Source of the DNA: Marinihelvus sp036351115
GTDB lineage: Bacteria; Pseudomonadota; Gammaproteobacteria; Xanthomonadales; SZUA-36
Direction of reading: 5' to 3'
Assembly (NCBI GenBank): GCA_036351115.1
Contig: JAZBOL010000044.1
Coordinates: 1 to 64,000, forward strand
Length of the DNA: 64,000 nt
Shown here one piece after another: positions 1-7,863 of this stretch. The notes under the pieces are model-generated. The model searched no databases and was not told where the DNA came from. It saw only the letters and a program-made list of their open reading frames with translations. Within the stretch, counting starts at the first letter, position 1, and each line of letters begins with the position of its first letter. The position numbers and the translations under genes are program-made.

Positions 1-32
1 TGCATCGGCTGCGCAGAAGCCCTGGAGGAATC

Positions 33-581
33 ATGAGTTCGGACAAACTGAGAAACACCGTCGAGCTGGTCGGCATCTTCGGCCTGCTCGCTTCCCTGAT
101 CTTCGTCGGGCTCGAGCTGCGCGCCTCCAACGTGCAGGCGCGGGCGGCGGCGTTCCAGGCCATCGGCATCGCCACCTCCGAGTTTCACCAGACCATGGAT
201 GACCGGCTCAACCTCCTCTACGAACAGGCCTTTGATCCTGGGTCCATCCAGGCCTGGAGCTACACCGACTGGCTGGCGGTCGACCGGCGCGTGCGCGCCG
301 ACGTGCGCCTGTTCGAAACCACCTTTCTCCAGGTCGACCAGGGCCTGCTGCCCGAGGCGGCCATCAACAACCTTGGCTTCGCCGGCTTCGGCAATGGATT
401 CCTGAGCGTTCCGGCCATTGTCTGCCTGTGGCCCCGCCTCAGCCAGGGGCCGGGGGCCATCGGGCCACGTGCGCGGCAGTGGATCGAGGATGGCACCCCG
501 GTCGGGGACCGGCCGGCTTGTCCGGTGGATCTCCCTGGTCTCAGGGAGTCCTACATGCGGCAACAGGAAGACTCGGCCTGA
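33..581 (+). CDS. Membrane-anchored protein of unknown function
   Basis: This 182-residue protein starts at an ATG just behind a clear GGAGG ribosome site. One hydrophobic segment near residues 11-29 (core GIFGLLASLIFVG) is followed by a soluble, mostly helical part of about 150 residues. The segment lacks a signal-peptidase site, so it reads as an N-terminal anchor with the rest on one side of the membrane. I do not recognise a named domain. It stands alone on the plus strand and faces the convergent TolB/TPR gene, so context gives no function. The start and reading frame look secure; the role is unknown. Confidence 0.75.
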   Translation: MSSDKLRNTVELVGIFGLLASLIFVGLELRASNVQARAAAFQAIGIATSEFHQTMDDRLNLLYEQAFDPGSIQAWSYTDWLAVDRRVRADVRLFETTFLQVDQGLLPEAAINNLGFAGFGNGFLSVPAIVCLWPRLSQGPGAIGPRARQWIEDGTPVGDRPACPVDLPGLRESYMRQQEDSA

Positions 582-618
582 CCATCGCTGCCATCGACGG
601 GCGGGGGCGTCGCCCGGT

Positions 619-2313
619 TCAGGCCCCGCCGGCCTGCGCCAGCAGTTTCTTGAAGCGGGGATGATCCCGCAGGTTGTCCAGGTCCGAGTCGTTCTGCATC
701 CACTCGAGCTCGGCCATGCCCTTGCCGACGCTTTTTTCCAGCGCGTCCAGGGCCTTGTCCGTTTCGCCGATGTGGGAGTACACGCAGGCCACGTTGTAGA
801 GGTTCATGGCGTCGTCCGGGTGTGAGTCGATGGCGCGCTGCAGGTAGGCCCGGGCCTTGTCCTCCTGTCCTTCTTCATAGAGATTCAGGGAGCCGAAGCA
901 CAAGGCCCGCGGGTCCCGGGGGTTGGCGTGCAGGTAGTTCTCGATGGCCACGAGGGTGCGGCGCCGGGCGTCCGCGCGCTTGTCCTCCTGGCCGAGCCCC
1001 CGGTACACCTGCGCCAGCAGGCTGATGGCCTGGTAGTCCTCCGGGCGCACCTCGTAGGCTTTTTCGAACAGCTCCGCCGCCTGCTCCAGCTTGCCCTGGG
1101 CGAAGGCGTGGCGGGCGTGGAAGTAGTAGGCGTCGAAGAGCTTCGGGTTGATCTCCTGCGCCTTGCGAAAGGCCTGCTCGGCCTCTTCATGGCGCTGACC
1201 CAGGCTCAGGGCCAGGCCGCGGCTGGCGTGCACCGGCGCCTGGTCCGGGGCCAGCTGCAGGGCCAGGCGCGAGTTGGTCTCCGCCTGCAGCCGGTTGCTG
1301 GCGGAGGAGTCCGCGTACATGTAGAGAAAGCTGAAGCAGTCCGCCAGGCCCGCGTAGGCCAGAGCGTAGTCCGGATCGAGTTCGATGGCGCGGCTGAACG
1401 CTTCCCGGGAGTTGGCCCAGCCCTCCTCGTTCAGCTGGTAAAAGCTCCGCCGCCCGCGCAGGAAGTACTCGTAGGCCTCCACGTTGTCCGTGGGCTGTTG
1501 CTCGATGGCCTTTTCCTCCCCGGGGCTGAGGGTCACCTGGAAGGCTTTCGCCACGGCCTCGGCAATGTCCTTCTGGATGCCGAAGACGTCTTTCAACTCC
1601 TTGTCGAAGCTCTCGGACCACAGGTGGTAGCCGTCCGAGACGTTGATGAGCTGGGCCGTCACGCGCAGCTGGTCGCCGGCCTTGCGCACGCTGCCCTCGA
1701 GCACCGTGTTCACCCGGAGCTGGTCTCCGATGGCCGCGATGTCCGTGTTCGTGCCCTTGAACTGGAAGGATCCGGTGCGCGAGGCCACGTGCACGTCGCG
1801 CATCTTGGCCAGGGCGTTGATGATCTCCTCGGCCATGCCCTCGCAGAAGTGGTCCTGGTCCTTCTCCGGGCTCATGTCCACGAAGGGCAGCACGGCGATG
1901 GAGGCCTCACTGGAGGAGGTCCGTGCCGGCGTGCTTGCGGCTGTCGGTGCGAGGGCGGCAGCCGTATCGGCGACGACCGGGGCCGGCGCCCGGTTCGCTT
2001 CGGGGGTCGAGGCGCGGTGCGCCGGCGCTTCGCTGTCCGCGCCGCCCTGCGGCGTGTCGGCGGTGGTGCGCTTGATGCCTTCCGGGGTTAGCTCCAGCGC
2101 CCAGGTCAGGAACAGCGCCACGGGAAAACCGAGCACCAGCAGCCACAGCACCAGGCTGGCGGACCAGGGCGGCAGGTTCATGGGCTCGAAGGTGGCGTCG
2201 GCGATCTGCATGATCACGAAGGCGCCCACCAGGTAAGCGATGCCCACCTGCACCACCTTGCGGCGTTTCAGCTTCTCGAAGAACCCGTTCGTGCCTGACG
2301 GCTGGTCGCTCAT
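619..2313 (-). CDS. TolB-like / TPR membrane protein (paralogue of the 21.2 kb gene)
   Basis: This is a 564-residue protein. A short basic cytoplasmic lead (EKLKRRKVVQVG) precedes two transmembrane helices at about residues 19-37 and 47-68. A proline- and alanine-rich linker follows, then a TolB/FlgO-like domain beginning SIAVLPFVDMSPEKDQ near residue 135, and TPR repeats to the C-terminus. Proteins of this build are widespread in gammaproteobacteria and are often fused to cyclase or winged-helix signalling domains, but their own role is not settled. An upstream in-frame ATG at 2367 exists; I prefer 2313 because GGGGAGAGG lies just before it and the paralogue starts with the same MSD.. sequence. 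A role in signalling or protein interaction at the inner membrane is inference. Confidence 0.85.
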   Translation of the reverse strand: MSDQPSGTNGFFEKLKRRKVVQVGIAYLVGAFVIMQIADATFEPMNLPPWSASLVLWLLVLGFPVALFLTWALELTPEGIKRTTADTPQGGADSEAPAHRASTPEANRAPAPVVADTAAALAPTAASTPARTSSSEASIAVLPFVDMSPEKDQDHFCEGMAEEIINALAKMRDVHVASRTGSFQFKGTNTDIAAIGDQLRVNTVLEGSVRKAGDQLRVTAQLINVSDGYHLWSESFDKELKDVFGIQKDIAEAVAKAFQVTLSPGEEKAIEQQPTDNVEAYEYFLRGRRSFYQLNEEGWANSREAFSRAIELDPDYALAYAGLADCFSFLYMYADSSASNRLQAETNSRLALQLAPDQAPVHASRGLALSLGQRHEEAEQAFRKAQEINPKLFDAYYFHARHAFAQGKLEQAAELFEKAYEVRPEDYQAISLLAQVYRGLGQEDKRADARRRTLVAIENYLHANPRDPRALCFGSLNLYEEGQEDKARAYLQRAIDSHPDDAMNLYNVACVYSHIGETDKALDALEKSVGKGMAELEWMQNDSDLDNLRDHPRFKKLLAQAGGA

Positions 2314-2524
2314 GCCTGTTGCCTCTCCCCGTTCTCCCCATTCTCTCTCAAAGGGTTGGGTGGGCACAACGAAGCGGCGGTTCGCCCGCGCGGCGGGCCT
2401 CGATGACTCATCGGGCTTTCCGCCTGCCAGGGTGGATTTCTGACAGAGCGCTCGGAAAAGACCTGTTGTCTGGACCTGTTCACAGTGCTAAAAAGACCTG
2501 CAGAGCGCCACCAGGAATCCCGTG

Positions 2525-2806
2525 ATGACCGTCAAATTTTCCGAAGACCTCGTTCCCCTGACCGACCTTAAGGTCAATCCGGGCCGCGTGGTCAGGCACG
2601 CCACCGAGGTGCACCGTCCCGTGCTTTTGACCAGCCGGGGCCGCGGCGTTGCCGTGGTCCAGTCCCTGGCCGACTACGAGAAAGCCCAGGATGAACGTGA
2701 CTTCATGCGTGCCGTGGTCGCCGGTCTGGCCGATCTCGAAGCCGGGCCGGAAAGCGGTCGCGAGTCGAGCCTGGGGGAGGCCCGAAAACGGCTCGGCCTG
2801 GACTGA
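2525..2806 (+). CDS. Type II antitoxin, Phd/YefM-like
   Basis: This 93-residue protein begins MTVKFSEDLVPLTDLKVNPG and contains the string RPVLLTSRGRGVAVVQSLADYE, typical of Phd/YefM antitoxins: an N-terminal dimeric DNA-binding half and an acidic C-terminal tail that would wrap the toxin. A GTG lies directly before the ATG and either could initiate. The gene ends three bases before the toxin start, so the two are almost certainly co-translated. Antitoxins of this family usually repress their own promoter, which would sit in the 210-bp spacer upstream. Confidence 0.88.
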   Translation: MTVKFSEDLVPLTDLKVNPGRVVRHATEVHRPVLLTSRGRGVAVVQSLADYEKAQDERDFMRAVVAGLADLEAGPESGRESSLGEARKRLGLD

Positions 2807-2809
2807 CGC

Positions 2810-3103
2810 TTGCCCCGCGCAACCCTGAGCTTCGCCGAATCGGCGTTGCTCGACCTGGAAGCGGTCATCGACTGGTATGACGAGCAAGGGGTACCGCAGG
2901 TCGGACAACGGCTGGTCGAAGAAGTCTTCGCGCGAGTCGAGGCGCTGGTCGACCATCCGGAGCTCGGCCGAATCGTTCCGGAGTTCGGCCAGGCGTTCTT
3001 GCGCGAGCTCATACACCCGCCATTCCGGATCGTCTACCGACTGGATCCCGGCAAGGTGCGCGTGGTCCGGGTCTGGCGCAGCGAACGCCTGCTGAGGGAC
3101 TAA
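2810..3103 (+). CDS. Type II toxin, RelE/ParE family
   Basis: This 97-residue basic protein starts from a TTG three bases after the antitoxin stop. It has the ParE/RelE fold pattern: an N-terminal ALLDLEAVIDWYDEQG helix pair, a central HPELGRIVPEF segment, then the strand-forming end FRIVYRLDPGKVRVVRVWRSERL. The HPELGR..PEFG..FLREL pattern is closer to ParE (gyrase poison) than to mRNA-cleaving RelE, but target assignment from sequence alone is uncertain. The weak TTG start would keep toxin output below antitoxin output. The pair looks intact. Confidence 0.88.
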   Translation: MPRATLSFAESALLDLEAVIDWYDEQGVPQVGQRLVEEVFARVEALVDHPELGRIVPEFGQAFLRELIHPPFRIVYRLDPGKVRVVRVWRSERLLRD

Positions 3104-3243
3104 GCGGGCCTGCGATGTACCCGGTTACCGGCATGCGACACATGCCCCAGGGGGCGAATTCTCCATCACTTGCCCCATGATTCCGCGCGATTCGAGGGCC
3201 ATGATGCCGTCATGGAGCAGTCGCTTCGCAACGGGAGTCCGCC

Positions 3244-3834
3244 ATGAAACACCAGGTCCTGCACGAAGACGCCTTCGACGAGAAGGGTTCGAACGACCAG
3301 GCCATGCGCTATCCGCCCCTGGCGCGCTGGCTTCACCTGGGGCTGGCCGTCTTCGGTATCGCCGCCTACCTGACGGCAGAGTTCGCCGAGCACGGCGCCC
3401 GGGGCGCCGGCTACCTGGTCCACGCCTACCTGGGCCTGTCCTTGGCGGCGGTGATGACCGTGCGCCTGGGCGCCGGGCTGACCGATTCCGATGCCCTGGG
3501 TTTCCGGCACTGGCACCTGTTCTCCCGGACACAGTGGCGTGCCCTGGCCGAGGACCTGCGGGGGCTGTTGCGGCTCCGCTTGCCGAACCGGCTTCAGCAC
3601 GAGGGGCTTTCCCTCCTGGTGCAGGCCTTCGGCCTGACCGTATTCGCGTGGATGGCCTTCACCGGTGTGGGGCTGTACCTGCTTGGCGGCGGCGAGTCCG
3701 AGGCCATGGAGGTCCTGGAGGAGCTGCACGAGGTCGGCGAATCGCTCGTGCCCGCCTATCTCCTGCTCCACGTGGGCGCCGTGACGCTGCACACGCTGGC
3801 AGGCCACCGGGTACTGCGTAGAATGATGCCCTGA
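3244..3834 (+). CDS. Cytochrome b561/b6-like membrane protein
   Basis: This 196-residue protein has a soluble lead, then the sequence YPPLARWLHLGLAVFGIAAYL. A histidine in the first helix, H-A-Y-L in the second, and further histidines (VPAYLLLHVGAVTLHTLAGH) in the last two helices suit b-type haem ligation. Four transmembrane segments fit at about residues 27-46, 57-76, 123-147 and 170-186. Family members pass electrons between quinones and periplasmic redox proteins, or serve as the b subunit of Ni-Fe hydrogenase-type complexes. No partner gene is adjacent. GGGAG lies before the ATG. Confidence 0.8.
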   Translation: MKHQVLHEDAFDEKGSNDQAMRYPPLARWLHLGLAVFGIAAYLTAEFAEHGARGAGYLVHAYLGLSLAAVMTVRLGAGLTDSDALGFRHWHLFSRTQWRALAEDLRGLLRLRLPNRLQHEGLSLLVQAFGLTVFAWMAFTGVGLYLLGGGESEAMEVLEELHEVGESLVPAYLLLHVGAVTLHTLAGHRVLRRMMP

Positions 3835-3880
3835 CCGGGGCGTCGCGCCCCACCTGCTTCGTGCACGGGGTGTTTCACGA

Positions 3881-4360
3881 GTGAATATCACCAAGTACCT
3901 GCCCTCGATCGTTCTGGCTGTCGCCATGGCGTTCTTCGCCTATGACATTGCCTTCGATCTGCGGGACGGCACGGACACGTTCTGGCACCTCGGGCTCGAG
4001 GCGGGCGTGTTCCTCGCGATTTCCATCGTCCTCGCCGCCGAGCTTCGCCAGGTGCGGCGCCTGCACGGCGCCGTGCGCCGTGAGCGCGCCAGGACCGCCC
4101 GCCTGGCGGGGGAGATGCTGTCGGTCATACGGGAGCAGTTCGATCGCTGGACGCTATCGGCCTCGGAGGCCGAAGTCGCCCTCCTGCTGGTCAAGGGCCT
4201 GTCCATGAAGGAAATCGCCGAAGTCCGCCAGGTCAAGGAGAAAACCGTGCGGAGCCAGGCGGCCTCCGTCTACGCCAAGGCGGGGTGCGCCGGCCGCCAT
4301 GAGCTGGCGGCTTTCTTCATCGAGGATCTGCTGGTGGCGGCGGAGCGGCCGGACGGCTGA
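3881..4360 (+). CDS. Membrane-tethered LuxR-type transcription regulator
   Basis: This 159-residue protein starts from GTG. Two hydrophobic helices (residues about 6-24 and 36-54) precede a short basic coiled stretch and a C-terminal LuxR/GerE helix-turn-helix: the WTLSASEAEVALLLVKGLS start and KEIAEVRQVKEKTVRSQ recognition region match the family. There is no receiver domain, so any signal must come from the membrane part. It lies 46 bp after the cytochrome b-like gene and may be co-transcribed with it. The regulated genes cannot be told from sequence. Confidence 0.85.
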   Translation: MNITKYLPSIVLAVAMAFFAYDIAFDLRDGTDTFWHLGLEAGVFLAISIVLAAELRQVRRLHGAVRRERARTARLAGEMLSVIREQFDRWTLSASEAEVALLLVKGLSMKEIAEVRQVKEKTVRSQAASVYAKAGCAGRHELAAFFIEDLLVAAERPDG

Positions 4361-4370
4361 TCCCCGGAAC

Positions 4371-4934
4371 TCATTCCCCTCCCTTGCCCGGCAACCGGTA
4401 AAGCGCCACCACGGCCCCCACGTCGATCGCTTCTTCGCCCTCCGGCGTCTCCCCGTCCACCTCGTTCAGCTCGTCCAGCCACACGAACAGCCGCTCCCGC
4501 AGTTCCTCCAGCTGTGCCGGAGTGACCTTCGCGCGAAAGCGGGCGAAGGTCGGCGGTACGGTCTCGTCCTTTTCCCGGAGCGCCGCGAGCAGCTCGGTTT
4601 CGGCCCCGCGGAGCACGTCCCGCACGGCCTTTTCCTCCTCCGCCGGGTCGTCCGTGGCCAGCAGCTCGTCCGCCACCTCGAAGCGCCGGGCCACGGTGCG
4701 GAACCAGCGCTCCACGGTGCCCCGCTTGGGCCGCTCCCGGGTCACCTCGATGAGCCCCGCGTCGAGCAGCGCATCCACGTGCCGGTAGAGCTTGGTCTGG
4801 GGTTCGCCCAGGGTCTCCGCGGCGGACGCCACCGTGCCCTCGTCCTCGCCGAACACCTGCAGCAGGGACAGCTTCAGGGGGTCTGACAGCAGCCGTAGCT
4901 GCTCCAGCTTCTCGATCTTCTGCACGTCTTTCAT
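4371..4934 (-). CDS. ArsR-like winged-helix regulator
   Basis: This 187-residue protein has an N-terminal winged-helix domain (LRLLSDPLKLSLLQVFGEDEGTVASAAE, then LYRHVDALLDAGLIEV), typical of the HTH_20/ArsR group that senses no metal. A C-terminal helical part of about 100 residues (ADELLATDDPAEEEKAV) probably serves dimerisation. It is divergent from the CPBP protease gene, with a 122-bp spacer that holds repeated TTCACGTT-type sites. Autoregulation and control of the protease gene are therefore likely but inferred. Confidence 0.82.
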   Translation of the reverse strand: MKDVQKIEKLEQLRLLSDPLKLSLLQVFGEDEGTVASAAETLGEPQTKLYRHVDALLDAGLIEVTRERPKRGTVERWFRTVARRFEVADELLATDDPAEEEKAVRDVLRGAETELLAALREKDETVPPTFARFRAKVTPAQLEELRERLFVWLDELNEVDGETPEGEEAIDVGAVVALYRLPGKGGE

Positions 4935-5002
4935 CGCGATCCTCGCGCCTTCACCGGCCGGGCCGGTGGATGAATTCGGGGCCTTGCTTGACTATTCATC
5001 AT

Positions 5003-5040
5003 AACGTGAATAATAATGTTCACATTAACGTGAATATTCA
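5003..5040. promoter_or_regulatory. Repeated operator in the regulator/protease divergent spacer
   Basis: The decamer AACGTGAATA occurs twice on the plus strand, at 5003-5012 and 5027-5036, exactly 24 bp apart. TGAATATTCA at 5031-5040 is a perfect palindrome, and TGAA..TTCA half-sites also flank 5008-5022. This AT-rich island lies between divergent genes in GC-rich DNA and is the natural binding site for the winged-helix regulator next door. Binding has not been shown. Confidence 0.55.
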
Positions 5041-5056
5041 TTTCGAGGTAAATGAC

Positions 5057-5797
5057 ATGAATTGGGACATCACCTGGTTTGATATCGCTTTCCTGCTGGT
5101 GCTCTTCGTGATCCAGCCGCTCTACAGCCGGCACGCCTGGGTCAAACTCCAGCGCGCCGTCGCCGCCGGGGTCTACCCGGACCGGGTCACGCTCTACGCC
5201 CAGACCATGCTGGGCCAGTGGGCCGGCTTCGCCGTGCTGCTCGCCGCCTGGTGGTGGCTGGACCGGTCCTGGGCCGACCTGGGCGTTCACGGGGACCTGG
5301 GCACGGGCTTCCTCGTCGTGGGCGTACTCGGGCTCGTGAGCCTCGGTGTGCTCGGGTTCCTGGCGCTGCGCCTGCGCGAGGCGCCGGCGGAAACCCGGGC
5401 AGCCCAGCGGGAAGGGCTCGGTGACCTGGAGCCCTTCCTGCCCCAGGACGACCGGGACCTGCGCAGCTTCTTCGCCCTGTCCATCACCGCGGGCATCGTG
5501 GAAGAGCTGCTCTACCGGGGGTTCGTGCTCTGGGTCCTGGCCCAGGGGATGCCGCTCTGGGCGGCCGTGCTGCTGTCCTCCGTGGCCTTTGGCCTGGCGC
5601 ACAGTTACCAGGGCGCCGGCGGCATGCTGCGCACCGGTCTGATCGGTCTGCTCTTCGCCATCCTGTTCGTGGCCAGCGGTTCCATCTGGCTACCCATGCT
5701 GTTCCACGCCCTGTTCGATATCGTCCAGGGGGTCCAGATCCGGGAGTTGTATCGGGAGCCCGGGGAGGATCAGGCCTTGCCGTCCGTCAGGACCTGA
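5057..5797 (+). CDS. CPBP-family intramembrane glutamic protease
   Basis: This 246-residue polytopic membrane protein carries all the CPBP (Abi/CAAX prenyl endopeptidase) motifs: EELLYRG (EExxxR), AFGLAHSYQ (FxxxH) and LFHALFDIV (HxxxD/N) near the C-terminus. Bacterial members cleave substrates within the membrane or protect against bacteriocins; the substrate here is unknown. I place the start at 5057 (MNWDITW) behind AGG. A longer in-frame reading from 4970 would run through the operator and give an Asn/Val/His-rich string that is just translated repeat DNA. The 3' end overlaps the convergent thioesterase gene by 11 bp. Confidence 0.87.
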   Translation: MNWDITWFDIAFLLVLFVIQPLYSRHAWVKLQRAVAAGVYPDRVTLYAQTMLGQWAGFAVLLAAWWWLDRSWADLGVHGDLGTGFLVVGVLGLVSLGVLGFLALRLREAPAETRAAQREGLGDLEPFLPQDDRDLRSFFALSITAGIVEELLYRGFVLWVLAQGMPLWAAVLLSSVAFGLAHSYQGAGGMLRTGLIGLLFAILFVASGSIWLPMLFHALFDIVQGVQIRELYREPGEDQALPSVRT

Positions 5798-6374
5798 GCG
5801 CGTCTTCCACCAGGCACCGCGCCCCCGCCAGCACGTCCCGCGCCCGGTCGTCGATGGAGAACTGGTCCTTGTAACGGGCCATCACCTCCCGATCCCGGGC
5901 CCGGTCCTGGCGACGCTCGTAGGCGGTCACGAAGCGCCGGATGTCCTCGTCCGTTTCGAGGATCAGTTTCGGCACGGGCGTGGGTTCGCCGTGTTCGTCC
6001 TTGGCCACCAGGGTGATGTAGCTCGTATTGGTGTGGCGCATTTCCGCGCGCTCGACGTTCTCCGCCTCGACGCGGATGCCCACCACGAGCGAGGTCCGGC
6101 CCACGTAGTTCACCGACGCCTTGAGCGACACCAGGTCCCCGACCTCGGCGGGCTGCAGAAAGTCCACGCCGTCCACGGACACGGTCACGCAGTAGGTTCC
6201 CGCGTGCCGGCTGGCGCAGGCGTAGGCGACCTTGTCCATGAGCGACAGCAGGATGCCCCCGTGGATCTTGCCGCCGAAGTTGGCATAGCTGGGGATCATC
6301 AGCTCCGTGATGGTGGTGCGCGAAGCGCTGACGGGCTTCGGATCGAGCCGATGTGGGTTTGCTTCTGAGGACAT
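5787..6374 (-). CDS. Acyl-CoA thioesterase, hot-dog fold
   Basis: This 195-residue protein matches the YciA/BACH group: NFGGKIHGGILLSLMDKVAY is the hot-dog helix and its entry strand, and VGDLVSLKASVNYVGRTSLVV follows. Such enzymes hydrolyse medium- to long-chain acyl-CoA to free acid and CoA in the cytosol. A C-terminal extension of about 50 residues (RRFVTAYERRQDRARDRE) is helical and charged. The start at 6374 (MSSEANP) has GGAGCGG upstream; an earlier ATG at 6434 would add 20 residues that do not resemble the family. Confidence 0.85.
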   Translation of the reverse strand: MSSEANPHRLDPKPVSASRTTITELMIPSYANFGGKIHGGILLSLMDKVAYACASRHAGTYCVTVSVDGVDFLQPAEVGDLVSLKASVNYVGRTSLVVGIRVEAENVERAEMRHTNTSYITLVAKDEHGEPTPVPKLILETDEDIRRFVTAYERRQDRARDREVMARYKDQFSIDDRARDVLAGARCLVEDALRS

Positions 6375-6484
6375 GTTCCGCTCCGGGACAAACGTTGCGG
6401 CACCGTAGCACCCGGGCGCTGATCCCAGCGTCATCCCTGGCGCTCGAGCGCAGCTTTTTCACCCCTCCTGGTGGACTGATGCGC

Positions 6485-6540
6485 GGGCATGGGGCATATG
6501 CCCCCTGGATCTTCCCGGGGGTAGGGCATGCGCCCCCTTG
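6485..6540. promoter_or_regulatory. Palindromic candidate operator upstream of the efflux operon
   Basis: GGGGCATATGCCCC at 6491-6504 is a perfect 14-bp palindrome. A near copy of its right-hand context (GGGCATGCGCCCCC) lies at 6524-6537, and GGGCAT also occurs at 6485-6490. The sites sit 60-110 bp before the first gene of the RND efflux operon, where a repressor or activator would bind. No regulator gene is adjacent. Confidence 0.4.
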
Positions 6541-6597
6541 CCCCTGGGCCGCAGGTCTGGGACAGTCTGGACGCGCCAACCCGTCACCGGCCCGATC

Positions 6598-7863
6598 ATG
6601 ACCCGACCATCCATTCCCGTACGCGGCCCCCGCGTTTCCCCCCGCGTTTATCCCTCCAGGCCGTCGCCCCGTTTGCCGGCCCTTGCCCTGCTGGCGACCG
6701 CCTGGCTGGTCCTTGCCCTGCTGGCCATCCTTCCGCTCCGACCCGCGGTCGCGCAAAGCACGCCACTCCAGGCTGCCCTCGACTCCGCCCTGGCGCGTGC
6801 CGACATGGCCGGTGAGGACACGCTGCCTGAAGCCGGCTCCTGGCTGGCGGGATTGCCCAGCGTCATGGTGGCCTACTACGACAGCCAGGAAGACCAGGGC
6901 ACGGACGAGGCGGAGCTGATCTTCAACCTGCCTTTCAAATCGCCCGCGCGCCGACGGCTGGACGCGGGTTTCGACGCCCTGGACGGCGGCCTGGCGGGGG
7001 CCAGCGAGGCGCACCGGCGCTGGGTCTACTCGGGCCTGGTGCGCGAGCGCGTCTGGGCGCACAGGCTGACGGCCCTGCGGCTCGCGGCCGCCGAGGAAAA
7101 GCGGACCCTGCTCAACACCCTGTCCGCACGGATCCAGCGGCTCGCCGAGCGCGGGGCGGTGCCGCTCTACCAGGGGCTCATCGTCGAGCGCGAGCGCCTG
7201 GCCGCGGAGCTCGCGGCGGTCACCCTGGCCAGCGAGCGCGATGCAGCGAGTGCAGCCTACGCCACCCTGACCGGGTCGCGTGATGTGCCCGCCGACCTGT
7301 CCGAGCCCGGTGCCTTGCCCGACGCCCCCGATTACGCCACGCACCCGGCCCTGCTGCTGCTCGATCGCAGGAACGATCAGCAGCAGCAACTGCTCGCCCT
7401 CGACGCCCCGGAAAACACGGACTGGAACCTGGGCCTCGTGGCCCGGGATTTCGACGGGCCGGCGGGCTTCAACGATCGCCAGTACGGGCTGAGCGTCGAG
7501 TTGCCCCTGGGCTTCACGGGCATCCAGAACACCGGCAACCTGAGCGCTCGCCGGGCCGCCAGCCGCGAGTACCTCCTCGAGCGGGACCGCCTGTCCCTGG
7601 CCCTGCGCGTCGAGTGGGAAGCCCTGCGTGCCGAGGCCGCGCTGCTGCAGCGCCGCCAGGCCATCCTCGCCGAGGCCGTGGCGCTGGCGGACCGCATCGA
7701 GACGCAGCTCGAGCGGCTCGACGCGACCAGTGAAGTCGAATCCGAGCTGCTGCTCCAGCGCCTGCTGGACGTGCTCGACACCCGCGCCGAGGCCAGTCTC
7801 ACCGACGCCCTCATCGGCCAGAACGAGGCCCGCCTGCGCCAGGCGGCCGGGAGATCCCTGTGA
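6598..7863 (+). CDS. TolC-family outer-membrane component of an RND efflux system
   Basis: This 421-residue protein has a long basic lead and a signal peptide ending near PAVAQ. Long amphipathic helices follow, with the Arg/Glu/Ala-rich heptad pattern of TolC/CusC proteins (AAEEKRTLLNTLSARIQRL and EWEALRAEAALLQRR). The second half repeats the first, as expected for the TolC duplication. It lacks the lipoprotein cysteine of OprM/CusC. It is the first gene of a translationally coupled operon; the next gene starts at a GTG overlapping its stop by 4 bp. The start at 6598 is chosen over 6538, which adds no signal-like sequence. Confidence 0.82.
   Translation: MTRPSIPVRGPRVSPRVYPSRPSPRLPALALLATAWLVLALLAILPLRPAVAQSTPLQAALDSALARADMAGEDTLPEAGSWLAGLPSVMVAYYDSQEDQGTDEAELIFNLPFKSPARRRLDAGFDALDGGLAGASEAHRRWVYSGLVRERVWAHRLTALRLAAAEEKRTLLNTLSARIQRLAERGAVPLYQGLIVERERLAAELAAVTLASERDAASAAYATLTGSRDVPADLSEPGALPDAPDYATHPALLLLDRRNDQQQQLLALDAPENTDWNLGLVARDFDGPAGFNDRQYGLSVELPLGFTGIQNTGNLSARRAASREYLLERDRLSLALRVEWEALRAEAALLQRRQAILAEAVALADRIETQLERLDATSEVESELLLQRLLDVLDTRAEASLTDALIGQNEARLRQAAGRSL

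Noticed and set aside
4970..5056. A longer N-terminus for the CPBP protease from 4970
   Set aside because: The extra residues are Asn/His/Val repeats translated from the operator DNA, and a ribosome site lies directly before 5057.
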